A stretch of DNA of 35,146 bases from T3Sed10-241 sp036796255. Lineage in GTDB: Bacteria; Bacteroidota; Bacteroidia; Flavobacteriales_D; Cryomorphaceae. Both the position numbers and the translations under genes were made by a program. Where the stretch lies: NCBI GenBank assembly GCA_036796255.1, contig DAIRDH010000034.1, positions 1 through 35,146 of the forward strand, in the 5' to 3' direction. The notes below the pieces were generated by a model that saw nothing but the letters and a program-made list of their open reading frames with translations, did no database searches and was not told where the DNA came from. Position 1 is the stretch's first letter, and the number at the start of each line of letters is the position of its first letter. Shown piece after piece: positions 15,197 through 23,158 of the stretch.

Positions 15197-16672
15197 TTAG
15201 CGCAAGAGCGGCGCTGAATTTTTCGCTTTCTCATCCTTTCTGCCGAAGGTGAGGTTAAGCCCAAATTGCACGCGGAGGTCAGCGGGATTACTTGGTAACA
15301 GGAATGTGCTTTTGCTGTTGGGGTCGTCTTCATCCACCACAGTGTATCGGCTCATTTGGGCCACATGGGCATTCTCGACCAAGGCATAGAGCTGCACGGG
15401 GCCGGCATTCATAGAAATGCCGCCTCCAATAAATCCACCATCTCCGGCCTGCTTGCTGTAGTGCAAACCTATCTGGAAAGCGCGCCATATACGCTGATTA
15501 TACCCGACTGAGATGCGGGTAGGCAAATTGCGGTGACCTACGGCATGCATCACATTGGCCCAGGCCCGGCCGCCCGTTTTCTCAGTGCTGTACAGCTCGT
15601 AAGAGGCGGCGTATCGGAAATATCCAAACATTGATGTCCGAAAATTTTCAAAAGTACCATCCACATTGAAAGCTTCCTCGGCGGCATCGGCTATGCGATC
15701 AATTTCTTCTTGCAGTGCATCATCGAATTCTGATCCGGTGAGGAAAATGAAGTCGGTGTAATCGATGCCATCAAATACGAAGTCGGCATTGCTTGTGCCA
15801 AAATTTGCAACATCGCGCTTCCAGGAAATGAATCCGAAATCACTTGCGGAAAATTCGAGGCGCAGCTTTTCGATAGGCTCGTAAACTACACCGAGATCGG
15901 CGCCAAACCCACGGTTAGGTAAGCCCATTACATACTCGCGGGCATCGTCCCTGATGTCTTCTTCATTTTCACCCAATCCAAGCCCTGAGGTGTTGAGGCG
16001 CAGCTGCCCCGATGTGCGCATTTCGTAAGTAGAAGGATTGGTTTGCAATTCGAGGCTGCTCTCAGCAGTGCGGATGGTCTCCATGCCGTAGAGGTATTTT
16101 GCCGTAAGGCCTACGCTGAGCTTGTGGCCCAGCTTGCGGTTGTAGCCAATGGCATATTCCCGAAAGTGGGTTGCGTCAATTCTTAAACCACTCAAATCGG
16201 CGGTATTGTTCTCAAATCCATTGTCGCCCACATTTCCATAAATAGCCAATGCAAACAAATCGCGCGGCAAGGCTACACCCCCCTGCACCCGTTCCGCAAT
16301 GCGGGCGTGGATGTAATGGTCGCCAAAGCCGTAGCCGAAATGAAATAGCTCTATGGCACTACCGAAACCGGTAAACGCCTCGCTGCCCATATTTCCCAGA
16401 AGGCCCTCATAGTCAATGCTGGCTACGCCCTGTCCATTTGTGTTTAAATAATCGACTGGCTTCAACCAGTTGTTGGCTTGCTCAAAGTAAATGCCCGAGA
16501 GCGCTGGAATGCCAATATTTACCTTGCCGGTGGGCCGCAATGCCGGGTTGGCATACACGCGCTGCGGCAAATGTTCAAACTCGCCAATTTGCCCGCTGAT
16601 CTGTGCCTGCCCTGCATATGCGAGAAGCAAAGAAGCTGCCAGAAGGAGTATTATGTAAATGGGCTTATTCAT
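15197..16672 (-). CDS. DUF5723-family outer-membrane beta-barrel protein
   Basis: This 491-residue protein has a signal peptide ending near GQAQ (residue 24). A start of the ANPALRPTGKVNIGIPALSGIYF type and many alternating amphipathic strands with barrel turns are typical of DUF5723 proteins; function is unknown. An acidic loop at about 228-245 stands out. It begins inside the end of the upstream lipoprotein gene (8-nt overlap, 16665-16672), so the two are probably coupled and act together in the outer membrane. Its stop codon lies one base from that of the convergent iaaA, without a terminator in between. Confidence 0.75.
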   Translation of the reverse strand: MNKPIYIILLLAASLLLAYAGQAQISGQIGEFEHLPQRVYANPALRPTGKVNIGIPALSGIYFEQANNWLKPVDYLNTNGQGVASIDYEGLLGNMGSEAFTGFGSAIELFHFGYGFGDHYIHARIAERVQGGVALPRDLFALAIYGNVGDNGFENNTADLSGLRIDATHFREYAIGYNRKLGHKLSVGLTAKYLYGMETIRTAESSLELQTNPSTYEMRTSGQLRLNTSGLGLGENEEDIRDDAREYVMGLPNRGFGADLGVVYEPIEKLRLEFSASDFGFISWKRDVANFGTSNADFVFDGIDYTDFIFLTGSEFDDALQEEIDRIADAAEEAFNVDGTFENFRTSMFGYFRYAASYELYSTEKTGGRAWANVMHAVGHRNLPTRISVGYNQRIWRAFQIGLHYSKQAGDGGFIGGGISMNAGPVQLYALVENAHVAQMSRYTVVDEDDPNSKSTFLLPSNPADLRVQFGLNLTFGRKDEKAKNSAPLLR

Positions 16673-18302
16673 CGATGTTCAACACTATTTTAGCCCCCAA
16701 GTGGAGATCAAATTTATCTTGTTCAAAAAGCCTGATAGGCTCAGAATCATTGCCTGAAGTATGCCCACTCACCCGGATAATAATGCGGCTGGAATTCTCC
16801 AGGTTTAGCAAACGCTGCCGGGGGATAGGGATATCAATGATGGTACGCGTGCTGCCAATGGCGCGCCCGTAATTCGGGTGGTTGGCATCAACATTGCGCT
16901 CAACCGGAGCAGAAGCAAAAATGGGTGAGAGATCAGCAAACAAAGAGTCAATGGGCTGATAAACGGAATCGGTGAATACGATTTGCAGTGCCGCATCCAA
17001 TGGAAGTCCATTGTCAACGAACAGCCTTATATCGAGTCGGTCAATTTCAGCAATATCTTCCACATCAGTAATCACGTCCTTCAGAGATATGTCCGTGGTA
17101 TCAGTGAGACTAAAATTGGCGATGGAGCCATAAACTGGAATTTCAGCCTGGAATGAAAGTTCAAGTTTTGCATCACGGGTTAGAAATACAGATTCATCGT
17201 TGTCAGGATTGACGGTCATTTCAAAATCGCCCGTTACAAAGTTGGGCTGTATTGCCAAAAACTCGGTAATAGAAGGCTGCATCAGTGAATTGTCAATTTC
17301 CAAGCTTGTGAATGCAGATGCTCCGGGGGCACTCGCAGCGCCAATTGAAGGGAAATCAACAATGTCACTTCCGGGAATTATAAGAACATCCCCTTGGGGA
17401 TTGCTTCCTGACAGCTCATTGATTTGCAATTGTGCGCCTATGCCAAATCCATTGTTGAAAAAAAAGTTGATCCGCGGGTCTTCAACCCTGATTTGGGCGC
17501 CATGTACATCGTCGAACATATTAATGCGCAATCCTTCAGGCGAAAGTGAAATAGTTCTTGGAGCAATATAGCCTCCGATATTTCGCACCTCAAAATCGAG
17601 CAGTTGGAAATCGACCTGCACATCTGAATTGATTCTTGAACCTCCATAAGTGAAGTCGAGGTTGTAGGCCACTTTGAGGCCATTGTTCACTTCGCCGTCA
17701 TTTATGAAATCGAGCAGCACATTTTCTAATGCGGCATTTAAGTCAATAAATATCGGGGCATTGGCGTCGTTAAATTCCAGGCTGTACATCACTGCATCGC
17801 TCGCTGCATCGAGAAGCGCAACCGATCCTGAAACAGGAATGCCATTACTTGCTTGCACCAGCAGGCGAAATGTTCCTGACTCAAAACGTAAAGTATCAAT
17901 TCGGTCGCCTTCTGGGGACTCGAAGAATAGTAGTTTGGTTTCTGAAATACTCAGCGTTCCCTGTTCTACAAGCTCCCCGAACTGCTGATCATTCAAGGAG
18001 ATGGTATTGGTAAATTCCTGGTTTGGAAATTGGAGAAAATCTTGGAGCAACACGGGCTCGAGTGAATCAGAATATACAATCCGAACCAGGCCGTCACCGC
18101 CAATTTCCACGAGACCTCCATCGTCAAAATTGTCAATGACACGGTCGGCGCTGATTGAGGCGAAGGCAAGGGGAACACCCCATTCCGGATTTGCTGAAAA
18201 GCTAAAATCTTTGATCTCAGGCTCATCTTTGATACAAGACGTGGCAAGCATGCACAGCAAGGCCAAACCTGACAGAGAGCATATGAAAAGGGGAGTTTTC
18301 AT
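16665..18302 (-). CDS. Large lipoprotein of unknown function, paired with DUF5723 protein
   Basis: I place the start at 18302, giving 545 residues, because it yields a clean lipoprotein signal (MKTPLFICSLSGLALLCMLA, then TSC with C23). A longer in-frame start at 18392 would put 30 unrelated residues ahead of it. The mature part is a series of beta-rich modules with a conserved opening (NPEWGVPLAFASISADRVI) and many serine, aspartate and asparagine residues. No catalytic motif is visible. The coupling with the DUF5723 barrel gene suggests a two-component surface assembly. I do not recognise a named family with certainty. Confidence 0.7.
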   Translation of the reverse strand: MKTPLFICSLSGLALLCMLATSCIKDEPEIKDFSFSANPEWGVPLAFASISADRVIDNFDDGGLVEIGGDGLVRIVYSDSLEPVLLQDFLQFPNQEFTNTISLNDQQFGELVEQGTLSISETKLLFFESPEGDRIDTLRFESGTFRLLVQASNGIPVSGSVALLDAASDAVMYSLEFNDANAPIFIDLNAALENVLLDFINDGEVNNGLKVAYNLDFTYGGSRINSDVQVDFQLLDFEVRNIGGYIAPRTISLSPEGLRINMFDDVHGAQIRVEDPRINFFFNNGFGIGAQLQINELSGSNPQGDVLIIPGSDIVDFPSIGAASAPGASAFTSLEIDNSLMQPSITEFLAIQPNFVTGDFEMTVNPDNDESVFLTRDAKLELSFQAEIPVYGSIANFSLTDTTDISLKDVITDVEDIAEIDRLDIRLFVDNGLPLDAALQIVFTDSVYQPIDSLFADLSPIFASAPVERNVDANHPNYGRAIGSTRTIIDIPIPRQRLLNLENSSRIIIRVSGHTSGNDSEPIRLFEQDKFDLHLGAKIVLNIDE

Positions 18303-18491
18303 CACAGGGAGTGTCAATTTAAAAGTACGCAACATTGCCCTCAGGGTTGCACAATCAATGCTTTCTGGGGAAGAATAAATGAAAAGATACAACTTGTTGT
18401 GCTTGAAAAATCAACAACCAACGTTGGAACCTTGATAAATCCGGCACATCTCCGCTCAAAACCTTGTATGGCGGGCCTAACTTCGTACGCT

Positions 18492-21314
18492 ATGGTTAAA
18501 TTATCTCTATCGCTCTTTTGTGCAGCAGTACTCTTATGCCTCGCCAGCACATCAATGGCCCAAAGCACATTTCCCGAAGAGGGAATAAAAAGGAGCAATC
18601 CTGTATACCAATTGCTCAAAGGGGGCAACGTGCACCATGCCGATGGATTGGTGGAGAAGGCGGACATTCTGATCTATGAAGGCCGCATCGTGAATTATGG
18701 CAAGTCAGCCGACTTTAGCCTGCCCGACAACACCCTTGAAACCGATTTTACCGACCACCACATCTACCCCAGCTTTATAGACCTCAAGAGCAGCTATGGA
18801 ATGCCTGAAGAGGAAAAGAAGTCTAAGCAAGGTCCTGTTGCAGAACGCGAGCACAACAAAGCCCTATACTGGAATGAAGCCATACACCCCGAAAAAAGTG
18901 CCATCGCGCACTTCGAACCGAATGACAAGGATGCCATAAAACTGCGGGCCATGGGCATAGGCGCAGCGCTTGTGGTAAAAGCCGACGGGGTGGCGCGCGG
19001 CAGCTCAGCCCTCGTCATGACGGGGAATGAAGAAGCCAACAAGCTCACCCTGCTCACCGAGGTGGCGTCCCATTTCTCATTCGAGAAAGGCAGCTCTGCC
19101 CAGGACTATCCAACCAGCCTTATGGGTTGCATTGCGCTTTTGCGACAAGCGCTCTATGATGCCCAATGGTATGCCGGGGCAAAAAATCCCGAGACCAATT
19201 ACAGCCTCGAAGCCTTGAACGAGCAATTGAAAGGCCTACTATTTTTCGAAGGCCGCGACAAATACGATCTGTTTCGGTTGGGTGAGCTGGCCGAGGAGTT
19301 TGACCTTGACTTTATCGCCTATGAGCCCGGCTATGCTTATGAAAACATTGAGGCCATCAGTCCGAGAATCAAAGGGCTGATCGTGCCGCTTAAGACACCA
19401 AAACCTTTTGACACAGACGATCCCGACCTATTGCGCTTCGTGGACCAAAATGACTTGCTGCACTACGAATGGGCCCCTTACAATGCGCTGATGCTAAATG
19501 CCTCAGGTAAGGAATTTGCATTCACCGCCGATGGACTTGACAGCGCCAAAGCTTTCTTTGGAGCACTTCGCAAGTTGCGCAAAAAAGGTGTGCCTGAAAG
19601 TCTCATCATCGAAGCATTTACCACAAGGCCGGCACAATTTATTGGAATGGAGCAGCGGCTGGGTAAGATCGCTCCTGGATATGAAGCGCAATTCTTTGCC
19701 GCAACCGGCGACATTTTCATGGATGACAAAGCAGAGATTTACCAGCATTTCATTCGCGGCAAGGCATATACAGTCAATGACAAACCTTCTGTATCGCTTA
19801 CAGGCCATTACGACCTGAACATTGCCAACCGCTATATGGAGCTTAAAGTCAGTGGCACCCATCCAAATTATAAGGCCGAAGTCATTTACATGGCAAATGC
19901 GGATAGCCTGAAAAGCAAAGCCGATATCAAGCTGATAGGCCGNNNNNNNNNNNNNNNNNNNNNNNNNNNNNNNNNNNNNNNNNNNNNNNNNNNNNNNNNN
20001 NNNNNNNNNNNNNNNNNNNNNNNNNNNNNNNNNNNNNNNNNNATAGACCGCGTACTCTTCCCGGCTGAGTTGATTCCTAAAGACGCTTTTGCAGAAATGC
20101 AAACCCTCGACGCTCAGGGCATGCACCTCACTCCCGGTATCATCGATGAGCACAGCCACATCGCGATAAGCCGCGGCGTGAACGAAGGTACACAGGCTTC
20201 CACCTCCGAGGTGCGCATAGGCGATGCCCTCAATCCTTCTGACATCAACATTTTCAGGCAACTGGCAGGAGGTGTCACCACTTCACAGCTGCTGCACGGC
20301 TCGGCCAATCCCATAGGCGGACAGTCGGCGATAGTGAAGTTGCGCTGGGGTCAGCCTTACGGCAAAATGGTTTTTGCGGAAGCACCACCCTTTATCAAGT
20401 TTGCACTTGGCGAAAACGTAAAGCAAACCAACTGGGGCGAACGCTACACCTCGCGCTACCCGCAAACGAGAATGGGCGTGGAGCAAATCTTCTACGACTA
20501 CTTCTACCGGGCCAAAAGCTACGGTGAAAGAAAGGCCCTGTACGAAGCCAGCCCCAAAGACAAAAAGAAAAAGCGAAAATCGAAAAATGAGGATGATGCT
20601 GATGCATTTCGCGTGGATCTCGAACTCGAAGCACTCCTTGAAATTCTGGAAGGCAAGCGCCATATCACCTGCCACTCATACGTGCAAAGCGAGATCAACA
20701 TGCTGATGCATGTGGCCGATAGCATGGGGTTCAAAGTGAACACCTTCACGCACATTCTCGAAGGCTACAAGGTGGCCGATAAGATGGCCGAACATGGAGC
20801 TGCGGGTTCCACCTTCAGCGATTGGTGGGCGTACAAATACGAAGTGCGCGATGCCATCCCCCACAATGCCTCCCTCATGCACCGCGCAGGAGTGCTTACT
20901 GGCATCAACAGCGATGATGCCGAAATGGCCCGACGGCTGAATCAGGAAGCTTCGAAGGCAATAAAGTATGGCAGCATGAGCGAAGAGGATGCACTGAAAC
21001 TCGTAACCTTGTACCCGGCGAAAATGATGCACATCGACTACCTCGTAGGCAGCATCGCCCCAGGCATGCATGCCGACCTCGTGCTCTGGAGCGGTCATCC
21101 GCTCTCTACCTATTCAAAGGCCGAAATCACTTTTATAGATGGCATTCGCTATTTTGACCGAAGCAGGCTGACCGACCTGATGGAGCGCGACCGCATCGAC
21201 CGCAACCGCATTGCCGATATGATGCGCCAGGAAAAAGAAAATGGCGAAGAAAGCCGCAAGCCCGAACGAAAAATGGAGCGATACTACCACTGTACGGATA
21301 TCGAAGAACAATAA
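18492..21314 (+). CDS. Exported double-domain amidohydrolase; N-terminal domain lacks the metal site; assembly gap inside
   Basis: The ATG at 18492 gives a signal peptide (MVKLSLSLFCAAVLLCLASTSMAQS); an upstream in-frame start at 18399 would precede it with non-signal sequence. Two imidazolonepropionase-like amidohydrolase halves are fused. In the first, the P-G-x-x-D-x-H-x-H motif reads PSFIDLKSSYG (93-103), with no histidines. The second has TPGIIDEHSHI with H554/H556, then H728 (CHSY), H754 (FTHILEG) and D808 (GINSDD), a complete binuclear metal site; numbering depends on the gap. The gap at 19943-20042 falls between the halves. A paralogue follows 11 nt downstream. The substrate is unknown; related enzymes cleave cyclic amides or dipeptides. 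Confidence 0.82.
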   Translation: MVKLSLSLFCAAVLLCLASTSMAQSTFPEEGIKRSNPVYQLLKGGNVHHADGLVEKADILIYEGRIVNYGKSADFSLPDNTLETDFTDHHIYPSFIDLKSSYGMPEEEKKSKQGPVAEREHNKALYWNEAIHPEKSAIAHFEPNDKDAIKLRAMGIGAALVVKADGVARGSSALVMTGNEEANKLTLLTEVASHFSFEKGSSAQDYPTSLMGCIALLRQALYDAQWYAGAKNPETNYSLEALNEQLKGLLFFEGRDKYDLFRLGELAEEFDLDFIAYEPGYAYENIEAISPRIKGLIVPLKTPKPFDTDDPDLLRFVDQNDLLHYEWAPYNALMLNASGKEFAFTADGLDSAKAFFGALRKLRKKGVPESLIIEAFTTRPAQFIGMEQRLGKIAPGYEAQFFAATGDIFMDDKAEIYQHFIRGKAYTVNDKPSVSLTGHYDLNIANRYMELKVSGTHPNYKAEVIYMANADSLKSKADIKLIGXXXXXXXXXXXXXXXXXXXXXXXXXXXXXXXXXXIDRVLFPAELIPKDAFAEMQTLDAQGMHLTPGIIDEHSHIAISRGVNEGTQASTSEVRIGDALNPSDINIFRQLAGGVTTSQLLHGSANPIGGQSAIVKLRWGQPYGKMVFAEAPPFIKFALGENVKQTNWGERYTSRYPQTRMGVEQIFYDYFYRAKSYGERKALYEASPKDKKKKRKSKNEDDADAFRVDLELEALLEILEGKRHITCHSYVQSEINMLMHVADSMGFKVNTFTHILEGYKVADKMAEHGAAGSTFSDWWAYKYEVRDAIPHNASLMHRAGVLTGINSDDAEMARRLNQEASKAIKYGSMSEEDALKLVTLYPAKMMHIDYLVGSIAPGMHADLVLWSGHPLSTYSKAEITFIDGIRYFDRSRLTDLMERDRIDRNRIADMMRQEKENGEESRKPERKMERYYHCTDIEEQ
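19943..20042. other. Assembly gap of 100 N
   Basis: Exactly 100 undetermined bases sit between the two amidohydrolase halves. The true length is unknown, so the protein could be longer, or the two halves could be separate genes. Confidence 0.95.
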
Positions 21315-21325
21315 ACTGAAGTACC

Positions 21326-22621
21326 ATGAACAATCGAATTTTACTCAGCTTCCTTGCGGTATCCCTGTCTATGTCGGGCCTCGCCCAGAAAAGCAAGTCA
21401 AGTATACTGCTCACCAATTGTCGCTTGTACACTGCTACAGATGAGGAATTTGACAAGGGAGCCATAGGTTTTCAGGATGGGATTATCGACTTTGTCGGAC
21501 GCGCCATCAAGGCCAACACCGCGCAATATGACACGGTAATCGACCTTGGCGGACAGCACGTGTATCCGGCATTAATTGCTGTGAACACAACACTAGGCAT
21601 CAATGAGATTGATGCCGTAAGGGCCACCAATGATTTTGCAGAAGTGGGCACCATGAATCCCAACGTGCGCAGCATTTCAGCCTTCAATGCTGAAAGCGAC
21701 GTAAACGCAACGGCGCTGAGCAATGGAGTACTCTTCGCGCAGGTTGCACCGCGCGGTGGGGTGTTGAGTGGCACCTCCTCGGTGGTCGCTTTGAGCGGCT
21801 GGAACTGGGAAGATGCTGCCTACCACACCGATGAGGGCATTCACCTCAACTGGCCGCGCATATACCGCTACACCGGCGCCGAAAAGGCCGATCCTGAAGC
21901 ATATGTGCCCAACGAGAATTACGAGGAAGCATTGAGGGAGATCCAAACCTTCTTCAACCTGGCCCAGGCTTACGCCAAAAGGGAGGTGCCGCTGGAATAC
22001 GACTTGAGGCTCGAGGCCATGCGCGGCCTTTTTGATGGAAGCAAGCGGCTGTATGTCCATGCTGATTTCATCAAAGAAATCAGGGAAATCAGCCTGTTCA
22101 AAAATGATTTCAGCCTTGAAAAGCTGAGCATCGTAGGTGGCTACGACAGTTGGATGGTAACCGACTTGCTCAAAGAAGCCAACATCAGCGTGCTGGTGCG
22201 GAGGGTCAACAGCTTGCCTCGCTTTGCCGAAGACCCTATTGATGCGGCCTATAGCCTTGCGGCAAAACTGGCTGCAGCGGAGCTGCCTTTTTGCTTCGAG
22301 ATGGAAGGACAAATGGAAACCATGCAACAGCGCAACCTGCCTTTCAATGCAGGAACTGCCATAGGATATGGACTCTCAAAAGACAAAGCGCTGCAAGCCA
22401 TGACCATCGATGCCGCAAGAATACTCGGCATTGCGAACCGCACAGGAAGCCTGGAAGTGGGCAAGGAAGCCAACCTTATTGTTACAAAAGGTGATATTTT
22501 TGAAATCGCTCAAGGCATGGTGGGTGATGTGTATTACCGCGGAAAGTCGCTTGACCTCGACAACCGGCAGGAAGAGCTTTACCGCAAATATGGATCGAAG
22601 TTGGGCCTCGAAGTAGAGTAG
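21326..22621 (+). CDS. Exported amidohydrolase-like protein without metal ligands (predicted pseudoenzyme)
   Basis: This 431-residue protein has a signal peptide ending GLAQ (residue 21). It follows the amidohydrolase layout: an N-terminal strand region (SILLTNCRLYTATDEEF, DGIIDFVGRAI), then HVYPALIAVNTTLG, and a C-terminal block (ALQAMTIDAARILGIANRTGSLEVGKEANLIVTKGDIFE). The H-x-H site is replaced (PALIAVNTTLG, 81-91), and no replacement Asp is evident near FCFEMEGQM. Catalysis therefore looks unlikely, and it may be a structural or regulatory partner of the larger enzyme encoded 11 nt upstream. It resembles the N-terminal half of that protein more than its active half, which suggests a common origin by duplication. 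Confidence 0.78.
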   Translation: MNNRILLSFLAVSLSMSGLAQKSKSSILLTNCRLYTATDEEFDKGAIGFQDGIIDFVGRAIKANTAQYDTVIDLGGQHVYPALIAVNTTLGINEIDAVRATNDFAEVGTMNPNVRSISAFNAESDVNATALSNGVLFAQVAPRGGVLSGTSSVVALSGWNWEDAAYHTDEGIHLNWPRIYRYTGAEKADPEAYVPNENYEEALREIQTFFNLAQAYAKREVPLEYDLRLEAMRGLFDGSKRLYVHADFIKEIREISLFKNDFSLEKLSIVGGYDSWMVTDLLKEANISVLVRRVNSLPRFAEDPIDAAYSLAAKLAAAELPFCFEMEGQMETMQQRNLPFNAGTAIGYGLSKDKALQAMTIDAARILGIANRTGSLEVGKEANLIVTKGDIFEIAQGMVGDVYYRGKSLDLDNRQEELYRKYGSKLGLEVE

Positions 22622-22662
22622 CGCGGAAAATTGTAACTTCGTGCCTTCTAAATTCTCGACTT

Positions 22663-23157
22663 ATGGCCAAAAATGCAGCTGTTGAAAAGTGGGTTCTTAT
22701 GACTGAGCTCAATGGTGAGCCCCTGCTACACCACTTCAAACTTTCGAATTTTGGCAATGTGGTGCGCATCAAGAAGGGCACCGGACTTGAAGAGGCCTTC
22801 ATCCCGAAAGAAATTGGTGGATATAAATACATCTCCTTCACAACGCGAAACAGCAACCGCGAAACCATTTACATCCACCGCCTGGTGGCTGAGTTCTTCA
22901 TCAATAACACCAAGAAAGACGCGAATTACGTAATCCATATCGATTACGACCGCAAGAATAACCGCTTCGATAACCTGGAATGGGTCACGCAAGAAGTACT
23001 CTACAAGCACCGTGCGCGCAAGGCAGGACGCACGCCCGGCAAGGCCAACAGCCGCAAAAAGCTTCTCAGGCCCGAAGCCATTTCGAATGAATCTGTGGCC
23101 ATGAGCAATTCCAAAGACCGCCGCCATGTGGCAGAATTTCTGGGCTTGAAGCATTAA
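22663..23157 (+). CDS. Free-standing NUMOD4/HNH-family protein
   Basis: This 164-residue protein has two homing-endonuclease-related modules. The first is NUMOD4-like (about 9-45: WVLMTELNGEP, FKLSNFGNVVRI), a DNA-binding module. The second is HNH_3-like (about 52-115: GGYKYISF, IHRLVAEFFINN, VIHIDYDRKNNRFDNLEWVT). The HNH histidine of the HID motif is kept, but the preceding Asn, usual in VNHID, is Ile. A basic C-terminal tail follows (RARKAGRTPGK). It is not inside an intron or intein, so it may be a domesticated nuclease or DNA-binding protein. Its stop codon is one base from the convergent ligase gene. A TAACTTCG box (22634-22641) lies just upstream. Confidence 0.78.
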   Translation: MAKNAAVEKWVLMTELNGEPLLHHFKLSNFGNVVRIKKGTGLEEAFIPKEIGGYKYISFTTRNSNRETIYIHRLVAEFFINNTKKDANYVIHIDYDRKNNRFDNLEWVTQEVLYKHRARKAGRTPGKANSRKKLLRPEAISNESVAMSNSKDRRHVAEFLGLKH

Positions 23158-23158
23158 T

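Noticed and set aside
18303..18392. Longer N-terminus for the lipoprotein gene (ATG at 18392)
   Set aside because: It would place 30 residues before a clear lipoprotein signal peptide starting at 18302.
18399..18491. Longer N-terminus for the double amidohydrolase (TTG at 18399)
   Set aside because: The signal peptide begins at the ATG at 18492; the upstream codons lack signal-peptide character.
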